Part shown: positions 1 to 9,225 of the stretch, one piece after another | Layout: every line of letters starts with the position of its first letter | Position numbering within the stretch: position 1 is the first letter of the stretch | NCBI RefSeq assembly: GCF_001865995.1 | Contig: NZ_MLQQ01000007.1 | Location: 1-49,632 of the forward strand | Reading direction: 5' to 3' | DNA: 49,632 bases | From: Anaerobacillus arseniciselenatis | GTDB lineage: Bacteria; Bacillota; Bacilli; Bacillales; Anaerobacillaceae | Notes under the pieces: generated by a model | What the model was told of the DNA's origin: nothing | The model's input: only the letters and a program-made list of their open reading frames with translations | The model's database searches: none | Position numbers and translations under genes: made by a program

Positions 1-187
1 TCCAAAGATTATCCGGTATTAGCTTCGGTTTCCCGAAGTTATCCCAGTCTACAGGGCAGGTTGCCCACGTGTTACTCACCCGTCCGCCGCTAAGTTTTAA
101 AAGCAAGCTTTTAAAACTCCGCTCGACTTGCATGTATTAGGCACGCCGCCAGCGTTCGTCCTGAGCCAGGATCAAACTCTCCATAAA
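1..187 (-). rRNA. rrs: 16S ribosomal RNA, 5' end only
   Basis: The reverse complement contains the conserved 27F region (AGAGTTTGATCCTGGCTCAG) close to its start, followed by the V1 hairpin and the conserved GGCGGACGGGTGAGTAAC stretch, as at the 5' end of Bacillus 16S rRNA. Only about 187 of roughly 1550 nt are inside the window. The V1 arm is an unusually clean hairpin with arms AGTTTTAAAAG and CTTTTAAAACT. The 5' end is set by analogy with TTTATxGGAGAG in Bacillus and may be off by a few bases. It lies downstream of lysS, the position of rrnW in B. subtilis. Confidence 0.97.
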
Positions 188-345
188 AGTGTTTGATAAA
201 GCTCAAAATAAAACATTGACGAGATTTTTATATCTCTTTTTAAAGTTTCAGACTTCACTAGTAAGTGTTGCCTTCCACCTTTCTTAATTCGCTTGGCTGT
301 GTGTTCAGTTTTCAAAGAACGAAACTAAAAATTAATTATAACATC
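188..345 (-). other. rRNA operon leader with boxA-like antitermination site
   Basis: The spacer between the rRNA promoters and 16S holds GTTCTTTGAAAACTGAACAC (301-320), the typical Bacillus boxA-containing rrn leader motif bound by Nus factors. After it comes a segment that can pair around mature 16S for RNase III processing. A short hairpin with AGAGATATAAAAATCTC lies at about 224-240. No protein gene is credible here. Confidence 0.75.
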
Positions 346-399
346 CAGTCTCATATCGAAACTTGTATAATATTGTTACCGCTCAACAGCGACTTAATT

Positions 400-428
400 A
401 ATATACCATAGTCACTTGTCGGCGTCAA
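400..428 (-). promoter_or_regulatory. rRNA operon promoter P2 (SigA)
   Basis: On the minus strand TTGACG (423-428) and TATATT (400-405) are separated by exactly 17 nt, about 210 nt upstream of 16S. It is the promoter-proximal member of a tandem pair, as in Bacillus rrn operons. Confidence 0.8.
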
Positions 429-480
429 CAATAATTTAAAATTAATTATTTTGTAATACCGATTTAAAGCGACAAGTAAT

Positions 481-509
481 AATATATCATTATTAATATC
501 TAAAGTCAA
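481..509 (-). promoter_or_regulatory. rRNA operon promoter P1 (SigA)
   Basis: On the minus strand TTGACT (504-509) and TATATT (481-486) are separated by 17 nt, 81 bp upstream of P2, in very A/T-rich DNA that could act as an UP element. Confidence 0.75.
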
Positions 510-645
510 TATTATATCGTTCATTTTATACAATCTATATTATTATCATTATTATTATACTTTATTATTACATTCCCGCTAATTTTTATTAAGGTTTTTA
601 ATGCCACCCACGATAATAGAAGAGTGCCAAAAGTTCCCCTAAATA

Positions 646-690
646 AAGAAAGAAGGTAACTAGCCACTATATAACGGCGTTACCTTCTTT
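646..690 (-). terminator. lysS terminator
   Basis: Ten-base arms AGAAGGTAAC (651-660) and GTTACCTTCT (679-688) pair around an 18-nt loop. On the minus strand the hairpin is followed by TTTCTTTATTT, and on the plus strand by TTTTCT, so it could work in both directions. It separates the lysS operon from the rRNA promoters. Confidence 0.7.
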
Positions 691-721
691 TTCTACAATT
701 ATATCAGCCACACATAAATTG

Positions 722-838
722 TATCCAAAACGAAGCGAACTCGTTTCAGCAAGCTGAAACATCGAGAAATCAGATGAAGTCTCGACTCACCTGATTAAAA
801 GTTCCCACCTACGCTACGCGTTGAGGTGGGGGTCTAAA
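722..838 (-). other. Structured intergenic element, unknown function
   Basis: Several hairpins are packed into about 115 nt between lysS and its terminator. On the minus strand they are: CCCACCT pairing with AGGTGGG (809-834), ATCAGGTGA pairing with TCATCTGAT (771-797), and GTTTCAG-CTTG-CTGAAAC (743-760). The GC content is higher than that of the surrounding DNA. The arrangement recalls the structured ends of IS200/IS605-type elements or a small RNA, but no transposase or TnpB is present and only one copy is in the window. Confidence 0.4.
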
Positions 839-908
839 ACCCTTAAACTATTTAAGGATTAATTTTCAGTACTATCCTAACTCTGTTATAGGTTAGTCTT
901 ATATCCGT

Positions 909-2417
<1,509 letters not shown>

Positions 2418-2464
2418 CTAAAGTTTAAATATTAATTCCGCGAATATTTATTGCATATATGTAT

Positions 2465-2585
2465 CAATGAATTTCATAATTCATTATTCTCGCCACTAAG
2501 ATCAATATATAGTTGCGTCAAAACCATTCGCAAACTATATATATTGCGTGATGTGGCTCATTTTTGGTAATTATGAAATTCACTC
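2465..2585 (+). repeat. Family A MITE-like repeat, copy 1
   Basis: A 121-bp element bounded by CAATGAATTTC and GAAATTCACTC and flanked by a direct duplication GTAT (2461-2464 and 2586-2589). Terminal inverted repeats are TGAATTTCATAATT and AATTATGAAATTCA. An inner stem is formed by CAATATATAGTTGCG and CGCAAACTATATATTG. It has no coding capacity. It sits 60 bp upstream of the lysS start and would lie in the leader of any lysS transcript begun upstream. Confidence 0.85.
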
Positions 2586-2736
2586 GTATAAGTTATTATT
2601 TTGTATAACCATTTAAAGGCTTATCTATAATATTTGTACGTATTCCTTTATGGAGCGTAGTAATAATTTTTCCATAGTTTGTCGTAAATTTCTAAAAACT
2701 ATTTTCAAGCTCTACCACAAAATTAATCTTCTTAAA

Positions 2737-2771
2737 GTATGAAGAAAACTGCCAGCATCTTGCTGACAGTT
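2737..2771 (-). terminator. dusB (folate operon) terminator
   Basis: On the minus strand AACTGTCAGCA-AGA-TGCTGGCAGTT forms a strong 11-bp stem (one G-T pair) followed by TTTCTTC. It starts about 45 nt after the dusB stop codon and marks the end of the folate cluster transcript. Confidence 0.8.
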
Positions 2772-2816
2772 ACTAATCTCAGACGTATTATAGGTTACAT
2801 ACGATCGATTGTCAAA

Positions 2817-3818
2817 TTAACGAACAGCCGATTCCTCGCCTTGTTTTGCTTCAAAATCTTCTATAAAACCGTACAATGTCGCTTCGATCATTTCCTTAGA
2901 TTCAAACTGATTAATTTGATCTTTTACTTTAGTTGCACCATGCATACCTTTAACATACCAAGCGACATGCTTTCTCATTTCACGAATCGCAACTCTCTCA
3001 CCTTTCAACGCAATAAGACGGTCTAAATGAAGCATGCAAACGTCTATTTTTTCTCGTGGTGTCGGCTCTGGAGAAAGTTCTCCAGTCTCTAAAAATTGAA
3101 CGGTACGATACAACATCCACGGATTACCTAATGCTGCTCGACCGATCATTACACCATCTGCTTTCGTCGTCTCTAATAGCCGTTTCGCATCTTGAGGTGT
3201 TTTAACATCTCCATTACCTATGACTGGAATGTTCACCGCCTCTTTCACTTGCCTAATAATATCCCAATCAGCGATACCTTCATACATTTGAACTCGCGTA
3301 CGGCCGTGAACTGCTACTCCTTGTCCACCAGCTCTCTCGACCGCTTGGGCATTTTCCACTGCATAAATGTGATCTTCATCCCAGCCCATTCTCATTTTCA
3401 CTGTGACTGGCTTCTTTACGACATCAACCACCGCTGCGACCATTTCATAAATTTTATTTGGATCAAGGAGCCATTTAGCTCCCGCATCACACTTTGTTAT
3501 TTTCGGAACAGGGCAGCCCATATTAATATCAATAATATCAGCATTCGTTTGTTGATCGACAACTTTAGCCGCCTCTACGAGTGTCTTTTTGTCACCGCCA
3601 AAAATTTGTAAACTGAGCGGTTTTTCCCTCTCATCAACGTATAGCATTTGTAGTGATTTCTGATTTTTATATAAAATCGCCTTGTCACTAACCATTTCCG
3701 CACATACAAGACCTGCTCCGAATTCTTTCGCGATCAAGCGAAAAGCAGGATTACAAACCCCCGCCATAGGCGCTAAGACCACCGGGTTTTTCATAGTGAT
3801 ATCACCAATCTTTAGCAC
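2817..3818 (-). CDS. dusB: tRNA-dihydrouridine synthase B
   Basis: FMN-dependent enzyme that reduces uridines to dihydrouridine in tRNA. The TIM-barrel domain opens with VVLAPMAGVCNPAFR. The active-site loop DINMGCPVPK carries the proton-donor cysteine (about residue 102), and GNGDVKTPQDA and VMIGRAALGNPW are flavin-phosphate motifs. Start: GTG at 3818 lies eight bases after AGGAGG, giving 333 residues; a GTG at 3827 overlaps the Shine-Dalgarno and is rejected. Last gene of the pab-fol cluster, 25 bp after yazB. Confidence 0.97.
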   Translation of the reverse strand: MLKIGDITMKNPVVLAPMAGVCNPAFRLIAKEFGAGLVCAEMVSDKAILYKNQKSLQMLYVDEREKPLSLQIFGGDKKTLVEAAKVVDQQTNADIIDINMGCPVPKITKCDAGAKWLLDPNKIYEMVAAVVDVVKKPVTVKMRMGWDEDHIYAVENAQAVERAGGQGVAVHGRTRVQMYEGIADWDIIRQVKEAVNIPVIGNGDVKTPQDAKRLLETTKADGVMIGRAALGNPWMLYRTVQFLETGELSPEPTPREKIDVCMLHLDRLIALKGERVAIREMRKHVAWYVKGMHGATKVKDQINQFESKEMIEATLYGFIEDFEAKQGEESAVR

Positions 3819-3843
3819 TGATATCACCTCCTATCTATAACAA

Positions 3844-4050
3844 TTAATTTATCGATGTTAACTCTTCTTTTCGAACATTTAAAATGATCGAAATTTGTTC
3901 TATTAGCTCTTCTGAAGGTACGCGATTCCCTCGCTCAATTTCCCCTAATACTGAAACTGAAACTCCTAACTTCATTGCTAGTTGTTCTTGAGTAAACCCT
4001 TTAAGCTTTCGAAACGCCCTTATTCGTCTTCCCCAAATCGTCTCTTCCAT
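3844..4050 (-). CDS. yazB: Small XRE-family helix-turn-helix protein YazB
   Basis: A 68-residue protein that is almost entirely one Cro/C1-type helix-turn-helix: FTQEQLAMKLGVSVSVLGEIERGNRVPS covers the recognition helices. Its target is unknown. The same small regulator occupies this place, overlapping folK, in B. subtilis. The start overlaps the end of folK by 31 nt, which suggests translational coupling; GAAGGTG lies seven bases upstream. A local autoregulatory role is conceivable but unsupported. Confidence 0.9.
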   Translation of the reverse strand: MEETIWGRRIRAFRKLKGFTQEQLAMKLGVSVSVLGEIERGNRVPSEELIEQISIILNVRKEELTSIN

Positions 4051-4535
4051 ATTCGAACACCTTCTTTATCACTTAGTTCTTCATAAACTTGTTCTATCGA
4101 CTTTTCCATTGCTGGAAAGTAAAGACTTGGATTAATTTCTTTCAATGGAACAATAACAAATGATCTTTCATGCATCCGGGGGTGCGGAATTATTAAATGT
4201 TCCATTTCAATATTTTCTTTATTATACAACAAAATGTCAAGATCCAAAGTTCGTGGTCCCCATCGAACATTTGTGTTTCTGCCTGCTTCTTTTTGAATTT
4301 CCTGTGTACAATCTAATAACTGTAACGGGTCATAAGATGTCTTAATTTCAACAACCATGTTCAAAAAATCAGCTTGATCTACATAGCCAACAGGACTTGT
4401 CTCATAGATTGAAGAATAACTGATAATGGATATTTTTATATCATCTTCTAAACTCTTTAGCCCAAATTTCAAAAACGATGCACGATCTCCGATATTTGAA
4501 CCTAAAGCAATATAAGCAGTATTTAGTTTATCCAT
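4020..4535 (-). CDS. folK: 2-amino-4-hydroxy-6-hydroxymethyldihydropteridine pyrophosphokinase
   Basis: Transfers pyrophosphate from ATP to 6-hydroxymethyl-7,8-dihydropterin, the step before dihydropteroate synthase. Family motifs are YIALGSNIGDR at the N-terminus, RWGPRTLDLDILLY (Mg-binding aspartates) and IPHPRMHERSFVIVPL. The chosen ATG at 4535 has GAGGG four bases upstream and gives 171 residues; an in-frame TTG at 4556 lies further into folB and is unlikely. Overlaps folB by 8 nt. Confidence 0.96.
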   Translation of the reverse strand: MDKLNTAYIALGSNIGDRASFLKFGLKSLEDDIKISIISYSSIYETSPVGYVDQADFLNMVVEIKTSYDPLQLLDCTQEIQKEAGRNTNVRWGPRTLDLDILLYNKENIEMEHLIIPHPRMHERSFVIVPLKEINPSLYFPAMEKSIEQVYEELSDKEGVRIWKRRFGEDE

Positions 4536-4893
4536 TTTGCCCTCTTTTAATTTCAACGGCTACAGAGTGATAATGTCCTGCAATCGGCGGATTAGGCTTT
4601 ACTAATTTTAACGTACAGTTATGAACTTGGGGAAACTGGTTTAAAATATTCTCAACTATTTTTTCTGATAAAGCCTCTATAAGTTTGAAAGGTGGCCCTT
4701 CTACGAAAGATTTAACTATGTCGTAAACCTCTGCATAATTAATAGTTTTCGTTAAATCATCTGTCTTTCCTGCCTCTTTTAGATCAACTTCTAGAACAAC
4801 ATCAACAATAAAACGTTGTCCTAGCTTCGTCTCTTCTGGAAAAACACCATGATAACCGTAAAATTCCATTTGGTTTAAAAAGATTTTATCCAT
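4528..4893 (-). CDS. folB: Dihydroneopterin aldolase
   Basis: Converts 7,8-dihydroneopterin to 6-hydroxymethyl-7,8-dihydropterin and glycolaldehyde. The 121-residue protein has the family signature FYGYHGVFPEE near the N-terminus and LVKPNPPIAGHYHSVAVEI near the C-terminus, including the catalytic lysine. The ATG shares its A with the folP stop (TAATG), so the two genes are probably translationally coupled. Confidence 0.96.
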   Translation of the reverse strand: MDKIFLNQMEFYGYHGVFPEETKLGQRFIVDVVLEVDLKEAGKTDDLTKTINYAEVYDIVKSFVEGPPFKLIEALSEKIVENILNQFPQVHNCTLKLVKPNPPIAGHYHSVAVEIKRGQNG

Positions 4894-5720
4894 TAAAACC
4901 TCTCCTTTAAAGCATCCATCATTTGAGCAGTTCTCGAAATTTGTAAAACATCATGGACACGCATCATTTGGCAACCTTTCATAATTCCATAACAAACGGT
5001 TGCTTGCGTTCCTTCTAAACGTTCTTCAGCTGGTAAGTCTAATGCAGCACCGATCATCGATTTTCTTGAAGTTCCTAGTAAAACGGGGAAACCTAGCTCT
5101 ACTATTTTATCTAAATGTTGCAATACTAAGATGTTTTGCTCATAAGTCTTTGCAAAACCGATGCCAGGATCTAAAATGATTTTCGCTTGATCAACACCAG
5201 CTCGCTCACATATTGAAATGCTTTCACCTAAATCTGAAAGAACGTCACTAATTAAATCGTTATAATCTCGATTTTTTCGATTATGTGTTAAAACAATTGG
5301 TACATTATAGTTTGCTGCAACGTCGGCTATTTCAGGATTTGCCTTAGCGCCCCACACATCATTAATGATCGAAGCTCCTGCCTCTAGAGCTTGTTTTGCG
5401 ACTTCGTGCTTATATGTATCAATAGAGATTGGAACATTTACCACATTGGATACTGCTTGAATGATCGGTAATACACGCTCAAGCTCTTCTTCTTCGTTGA
5501 CAGTTTCTGCTCCTGGGCGTGTTGATTCTCCACCGATATCAATGATGTCGGCACCTTCTTCGACCATCTGAATGGCTCTATTCACTGCACCGTCTAAATC
5601 ATTGAACTTACCGCCATCTGAAAAAGAATCAGGAGTTATATTTAAAATGCCCATAATTAACGTTTTCTTCGTTACATCTAAATCGTACGGCCCCGCTTTA
5701 ATAATTGTTGATTTAAGCAC
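4893..5720 (-). CDS. folP: Dihydropteroate synthase
   Basis: Condenses p-aminobenzoate with hydroxymethyl-dihydropterin pyrophosphate; the target of sulfonamides (sul in B. subtilis). TIM barrel with the diagnostic GILNITPDSFSDGG and DIGGESTRPGA motifs in the first third and the late LLGTSRKSMIGA loop. 275 residues, normal length. GTG start at 5720 with GAGAGGG nine bases upstream. Follows pabC, which makes its pABA substrate. Confidence 0.97.
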   Translation of the reverse strand: MLKSTIIKAGPYDLDVTKKTLIMGILNITPDSFSDGGKFNDLDGAVNRAIQMVEEGADIIDIGGESTRPGAETVNEEEELERVLPIIQAVSNVVNVPISIDTYKHEVAKQALEAGASIINDVWGAKANPEIADVAANYNVPIVLTHNRKNRDYNDLISDVLSDLGESISICERAGVDQAKIILDPGIGFAKTYEQNILVLQHLDKIVELGFPVLLGTSRKSMIGAALDLPAEERLEGTQATVCYGIMKGCQMMRVHDVLQISRTAQMMDALKERF

Positions 5721-5736
5721 AAACCCACGCCCTCTC

Positions 5737-6588
5737 TTATATTTCTTTCATCGATGAAAGCTGTTTATTAATATAGTTTTGATATTTTGATTGCAAAAAA
5801 TTTGTATATTTATTTTCTTGCCGGTACAAACACTCATCAACACTACTAATCGATACTATTTCTTGAATTGAGTTAGTAATAAAAACTTCGTCTGCTTCAA
5901 TCAATGCCGTTAACGGGTAAAAACCTTCATGACAACGTATGTTGTACTTTGCTAATACCTTAATGATAAACTTTCGTGTAATCCCGTTTAAAATGCCCGT
6001 AGCGACACTCGGAGTATAAACTTGTCCATCCTTTACCCAAAATATATTAGACACAATTCCTTCAGCTATGTAACCTTCATTCGTCAAGAAAATCCCTTCA
6101 TATTCCGGTGAGTTCAACTCTCTTTTCCCGATAATGTTATTTAAGTAATGATGAGATTTCAGGCGTTCTGTTCCTTCTGGAGTATTTCTTCTAGTTGTTA
6201 AAACCGAAGCCTTTTTCGTTCGCGCAAGCGGGCTATTTATCGGTTTTATGAAGATAATAATCGTCGGTTCCGTATAAGAGTCAGTTTGTAAACCAACTGG
6301 TGCCGCGCCAGCAGAGACATTAAAACGAATATACGCATCTTTAAGTTGATTTAATGTTAAAAGCTCGGAAATGATTTCTTTTAACTGTTGCTTCGTTATG
6401 TTTAAAATAATATTTAATTGTTCAACACTTCGTTTCAAGCGTTGAAAATGGTCATCCAATAAAAATGGATGACCATTATAAATGCGAAAAGTTTCAAATA
6501 CACCTAATCCATATAAAAAGCCGTGGTCAAAAGGAGAAATCTTCGCTTCATCTTGTAAAATAAACTCTCCATTCAAATATATAAACAT
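5737..6588 (-). CDS. pabC: Aminodeoxychorismate lyase
   Basis: PLP-dependent class IV aminotransferase-fold enzyme that releases pyruvate from 4-amino-4-deoxychorismate to give p-aminobenzoate. It starts with the fold-typical MFIYLNGEF and DHGFLYGLGVFETFRIY. SHHYLNNIIGKRE carries the probable PLP lysine, and EGIVSNIFWVKDG and TGILNGITRK form the cofactor phosphate site. It lies 5 bp downstream of pabA with GAGGT seven bases before the ATG. Branched-chain or D-amino-acid aminotransferase relatives share the fold, but the cluster settles the call. Confidence 0.93.
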   Translation of the reverse strand: MFIYLNGEFILQDEAKISPFDHGFLYGLGVFETFRIYNGHPFLLDDHFQRLKRSVEQLNIILNITKQQLKEIISELLTLNQLKDAYIRFNVSAGAAPVGLQTDSYTEPTIIIFIKPINSPLARTKKASVLTTRRNTPEGTERLKSHHYLNNIIGKRELNSPEYEGIFLTNEGYIAEGIVSNIFWVKDGQVYTPSVATGILNGITRKFIIKVLAKYNIRCHEGFYPLTALIEADEVFITNSIQEIVSISSVDECLYRQENKYTNFLQSKYQNYINKQLSSMKEI

Positions 6589-6593
6589 ATACG

Positions 6594-7166
6594 CTACCTC
6601 GCATAATAACGAATGAAATTTTTTAATAAGTTTTTTCCTTCTGCTGTCATTATTGATTCCGGATGAAATTGAACTCCTTCAATCGGAAGTCCCTTATGGC
6701 GAATCGACATAATTTCCCCTTCACTTGTTTCAGAAGTTATCTCAAAACAATCCGGTAACGTTTCTCTTTTAACAATTAATGAGTGATATCTCGTTGCCGT
6801 AAAAGATGACGGCATTTCCGAAAAAATCGTTTTTTGATCATGTGTAATTTCAGATGTTTTTCCGTGCATCAATCGTTCAGCACCAACGACATCGCCACCA
6901 AAAACTTGGGCAATCGATTGATGTCCAAGACAAACGCCAAAAATCGGAATTTTCCCAGCGAAATGTTTAATCGCCTCCATACTAATCCCGGCCTCATTAG
7001 GGCTACACGGTCCAGGAGAAATCATCAAGTAATTAGGATTTAATTCTTCAATTTCGGCAATTGTTATTTTGTCATTTCTCCTGACGATTAACTCTTCACC
7101 CATTTCCCCTAAATATTGAACTAAATTGTACGTAAACGAATCATAATTATCAATCATTAATATCAT
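6594..7166 (-). CDS. pabA: Aminodeoxychorismate/anthranilate synthase glutaminase subunit
   Basis: Class I glutamine amidotransferase that supplies ammonia to PabB. It shows the oxyanion motif [15 protein letters not shown], the nucleophile elbow FGVCLGHQS (Cys79) and the GVQFHPESI histidine motif. In B. subtilis the same subunit also serves TrpE (amphibolic pabA/trpG). The start has GAGGAGG eight bases upstream. The end of pabB and this ribosome binding site are rich in (G/A)AG triplets, which could be a TRAP site (see findings). Confidence 0.97.
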   Translation of the reverse strand: MILMIDNYDSFTYNLVQYLGEMGEELIVRRNDKITIAEIEELNPNYLMISPGPCSPNEAGISMEAIKHFAGKIPIFGVCLGHQSIAQVFGGDVVGAERLMHGKTSEITHDQKTIFSEMPSSFTATRYHSLIVKRETLPDCFEITSETSEGEIMSIRHKGLPIEGVQFHPESIMTAEGKNLLKNFIRYYAR

Positions 7167-7179
7167 CTATTTTTCCTCC

Positions 7180-8649
7180 TCAGCTCTTCACTTTACTCTT
7201 TTGTTCTCTCATCTCTTCTTCACTAATCTCTTTAGCTTTCCATAACGCCATTGCCTTTTTCAATGATTCTTTATATTCAGCCTTAGGGTCGGAATCAATA
7301 ACAATACCTGCTCCCGCTTGAACGTAAGCAAAACCGTCTTTTGCTAACATGGTACGGATCGTAATGTTTAATTCCATATTACCATTATAACCAATCCACC
7401 CGATAGAACCAGTATATATCCCTCTTCTTACAGGTTCAAGCTCTTCAATAATTTCCATTGTACGCACTTTAGGTGCGCCTGTAATTGTTCCACCAGGGAA
7501 TGTCGCTTCGATGACATCGTATAAATTATATGTCGGATCAAGCTTACCACGAACGTTTGAAACAATATGCATCACATGAGAGTATTTTTCAATGACCATT
7601 AATTCATTAACTTCCACGGTGCCGAATCGGCTCACCCTACCTAAGTCGTTCCTCTCTAAATCAACGAGCATCACATGCTCTGCTTTTTCTTTTTCATTTT
7701 CAATTAACGTTTTTGCTAAACGTTCATCTTCTTCTGTATTTTTACCTCTTGACCTTGTCCCTGCGATGGGGCGAGTGCTAATATCTTCGCCATTCTTTTT
7801 AACTAGAAGCTCTGGTGATGCACTAATAATTTGAAAGTGTGGCGCTTCAATGTATGACATATAAGGCGATGGGTTAATCTCCCGTAACTTTTCATATATA
7901 TGCAAAGGAGCTGTCTGTAATTTCTTCGCTTGACGAACAGATAAGTTCACTTGAAAAACATCGCCATCGGCAATATAGTTTTGAACTTTTGCTACTGCCT
8001 TGTTAAAATCGGTTTCTGATAACGAAGCATGCCAATACTCATCTTCTTCTACATCTTCAACATAGTTCCATTCTTCTTTAATACTTGGTTGAAACCACAT
8101 TTCTTCTAGCTCAACCAATCTTTTTTCAGCCTCTTGCTTCTTTCCTTCTTGATAATGTGTAATAATCCAAAAAACATTTTCTTCATGATCAAAAATAAAC
8201 ACATCGTCAAATAACAAGAAAAATATATCATCTGTGTTTAAATCATCATCACTTAAGGTAGGTAACTTCTCAATTTGTCTTACAAGGTCATAACTAATAA
8301 AACCGATGGCACCACCTTGAAATTGAGGTAAACTTTCATCTACTTCTGTTTTATACTGACTCATCCACTGCTCCATCGATTGCAGTAATGGTCCTTTCTT
8401 TATTTCCTGCTTTTTATCAACTGTTATCGTTAATTGTTTATTTTTCCCTGATAATACGGCCCAAGGCTCCAATCCCATAATACTGTAATTACCGCCTCGG
8501 CCACTCTCGAGAAGTATGTGATAATCCTTTTCTAAAGAAAGCTCTTTATACTTTTGGAACCAAGCAAAATCTTTAGCCTCGAATGATTTACCAAGAGGAA
8601 AACGTTGAACTTTATCTGAATTATTAGTTTGTCTCAAAATAACGTTCAC
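7180..8649 (-). CDS. pabB: Aminodeoxychorismate synthase component I
   Basis: Aminates chorismate to 4-amino-4-deoxychorismate with PabA. The C-terminal chorismate-binding domain contains RPIAGTRSRGKNTEEDERLA, HVMLVDLERNDLGRV and FPGGTITGAPKVRTMEII, and the 489-residue length is normal. Start is uncertain: GTG at 8649 directly abuts GGAGA, and an in-frame TTG at 8637 is the alternative. First gene of the folate cluster. A family A repeat lies 22 bp upstream, between this start and the likely promoter. Confidence 0.95.
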   Translation of the reverse strand: MNVILRQTNNSDKVQRFPLGKSFEAKDFAWFQKYKELSLEKDYHILLESGRGGNYSIMGLEPWAVLSGKNKQLTITVDKKQEIKKGPLLQSMEQWMSQYKTEVDESLPQFQGGAIGFISYDLVRQIEKLPTLSDDDLNTDDIFFLLFDDVFIFDHEENVFWIITHYQEGKKQEAEKRLVELEEMWFQPSIKEEWNYVEDVEEDEYWHASLSETDFNKAVAKVQNYIADGDVFQVNLSVRQAKKLQTAPLHIYEKLREINPSPYMSYIEAPHFQIISASPELLVKKNGEDISTRPIAGTRSRGKNTEEDERLAKTLIENEKEKAEHVMLVDLERNDLGRVSRFGTVEVNELMVIEKYSHVMHIVSNVRGKLDPTYNLYDVIEATFPGGTITGAPKVRTMEIIEELEPVRRGIYTGSIGWIGYNGNMELNITIRTMLAKDGFAYVQAGAGIVIDSDPKAEYKESLKKAMALWKAKEISEEEMREQKSKVKS

Positions 8650-8670
8650 TCTCCATTTACAACTTATGTT

Positions 8671-8790
8671 CCATGAATTTCATAATTTATTATTCTCGCC
8701 ACTAAGATCAATATATAGTTGCGTTAAAACTATTCCCAAAACTATATATTACTTGATGTGACTCAGTTTTGGTAATTATGAAATTCACTC
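8671..8790 (+). repeat. Family A MITE-like repeat, copy 2
   Basis: Same structure as copy 1 but the most diverged copy: the inner stem has lost several pairs (GCGTTAAAACTATTCCC) and the 5' inverted repeat reads TGAATTTCATAATTTA. Flanks are GTTC and GTTA, perhaps a decayed 4-bp duplication. Confidence 0.8.
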
Positions 8791-8831
8791 GTTATTAGTT
8801 CTTTCCTTTTCTGTCCAACTTATATTTTATC

Positions 8832-8860
8832 ATTATACCTCAACAGACTGAAACAATTAA
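8832..8860 (-). promoter_or_regulatory. Probable SigA promoter of the pab-fol operon
   Basis: On the minus strand TTAATT (8855-8860) and a consensus TATAAT (8832-8837) are 17 nt apart. The -35 box is weak. The start would be about 175 nt upstream of pabB, which puts the family A hairpin in the operon's 5' leader. Confidence 0.5.
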
Positions 8861-8895
8861 CTTAGATAAAATTTAAATGCCAGCATACTTTGATA

Positions 8896-9064
8896 CGAAA
8901 AAAGGCAAATGATTTCCTTCTCTTCGCTGTGAAGATACTGACCTCAATCACATCATGGCACGCATCTTAGCAAAGGCTCCGTGCTGCTTTGCGACGAGTA
9001 ACCGCAGGAGCACCTTCTAACGAATCTCAGAGGCTCGCTCACGAAATCATCCACCTTTTTTCAA
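8896..9064 (+). repeat. Family C hairpin repeat, copy 1
   Basis: A 169-bp element with complementary ends (AAAAAAGGCAAATGATTTCC against GAAATCATCCACCTTTTT) and an internal hairpin GCAAAG...CTTTGC (about 8973-8995). The middle matches copy 2 at 19591-19780 at roughly four bases in five. CACCATCTATGATAT, one of the family's ends, follows at 9074-9088. No ORF. Confidence 0.75.
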
Positions 9065-9180
9065 ACAAAACAGTCACCATCTATGATATAAATGCAAAAT
9101 TAAAAATATAAAAAGTCGAGCGCCATCCTTTCCAACTTTCCACTAACCAACAAACCAACTAACTAGCCAACTAACAAACA

Positions 9181-9218
9181 AAAAAGGTGCCCCGATACAA
9201 AAGTATCAGGCACCCTCT
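9181..9218 (-). terminator. cysK terminator
   Basis: On the minus strand GGGTGCCTGATACTTTTGTATCGGGGCACC forms a two-part stem (GGTGCC with GGCACC, GATAC with GTATC) followed by T6. It starts about 8 nt after the cysK stop. Confidence 0.8.
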
Positions 9219-9225
9219 TAAATCA

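Larger units (their letters stand above)
8650..9225. other. pabB-cysK spacer with stacked repeats
   Basis: This 576-bp region has no gene. From low to high coordinates it contains family A copy 2 (8671-8790), a promoter for pabB (8832-8860), family C copy 1 (8896-9064), a stretch rich in CCAACTAAC-type repeats (about 9130-9183) and the cysK terminator (9181-9218). Confidence 0.75.

Noticed and set aside
351..533. A 60-codon minus-strand open frame in the rRNA leader
   Set aside because: It lies across both rRNA promoters, has no Shine-Dalgarno and is made of A/T-rich leader sequence.
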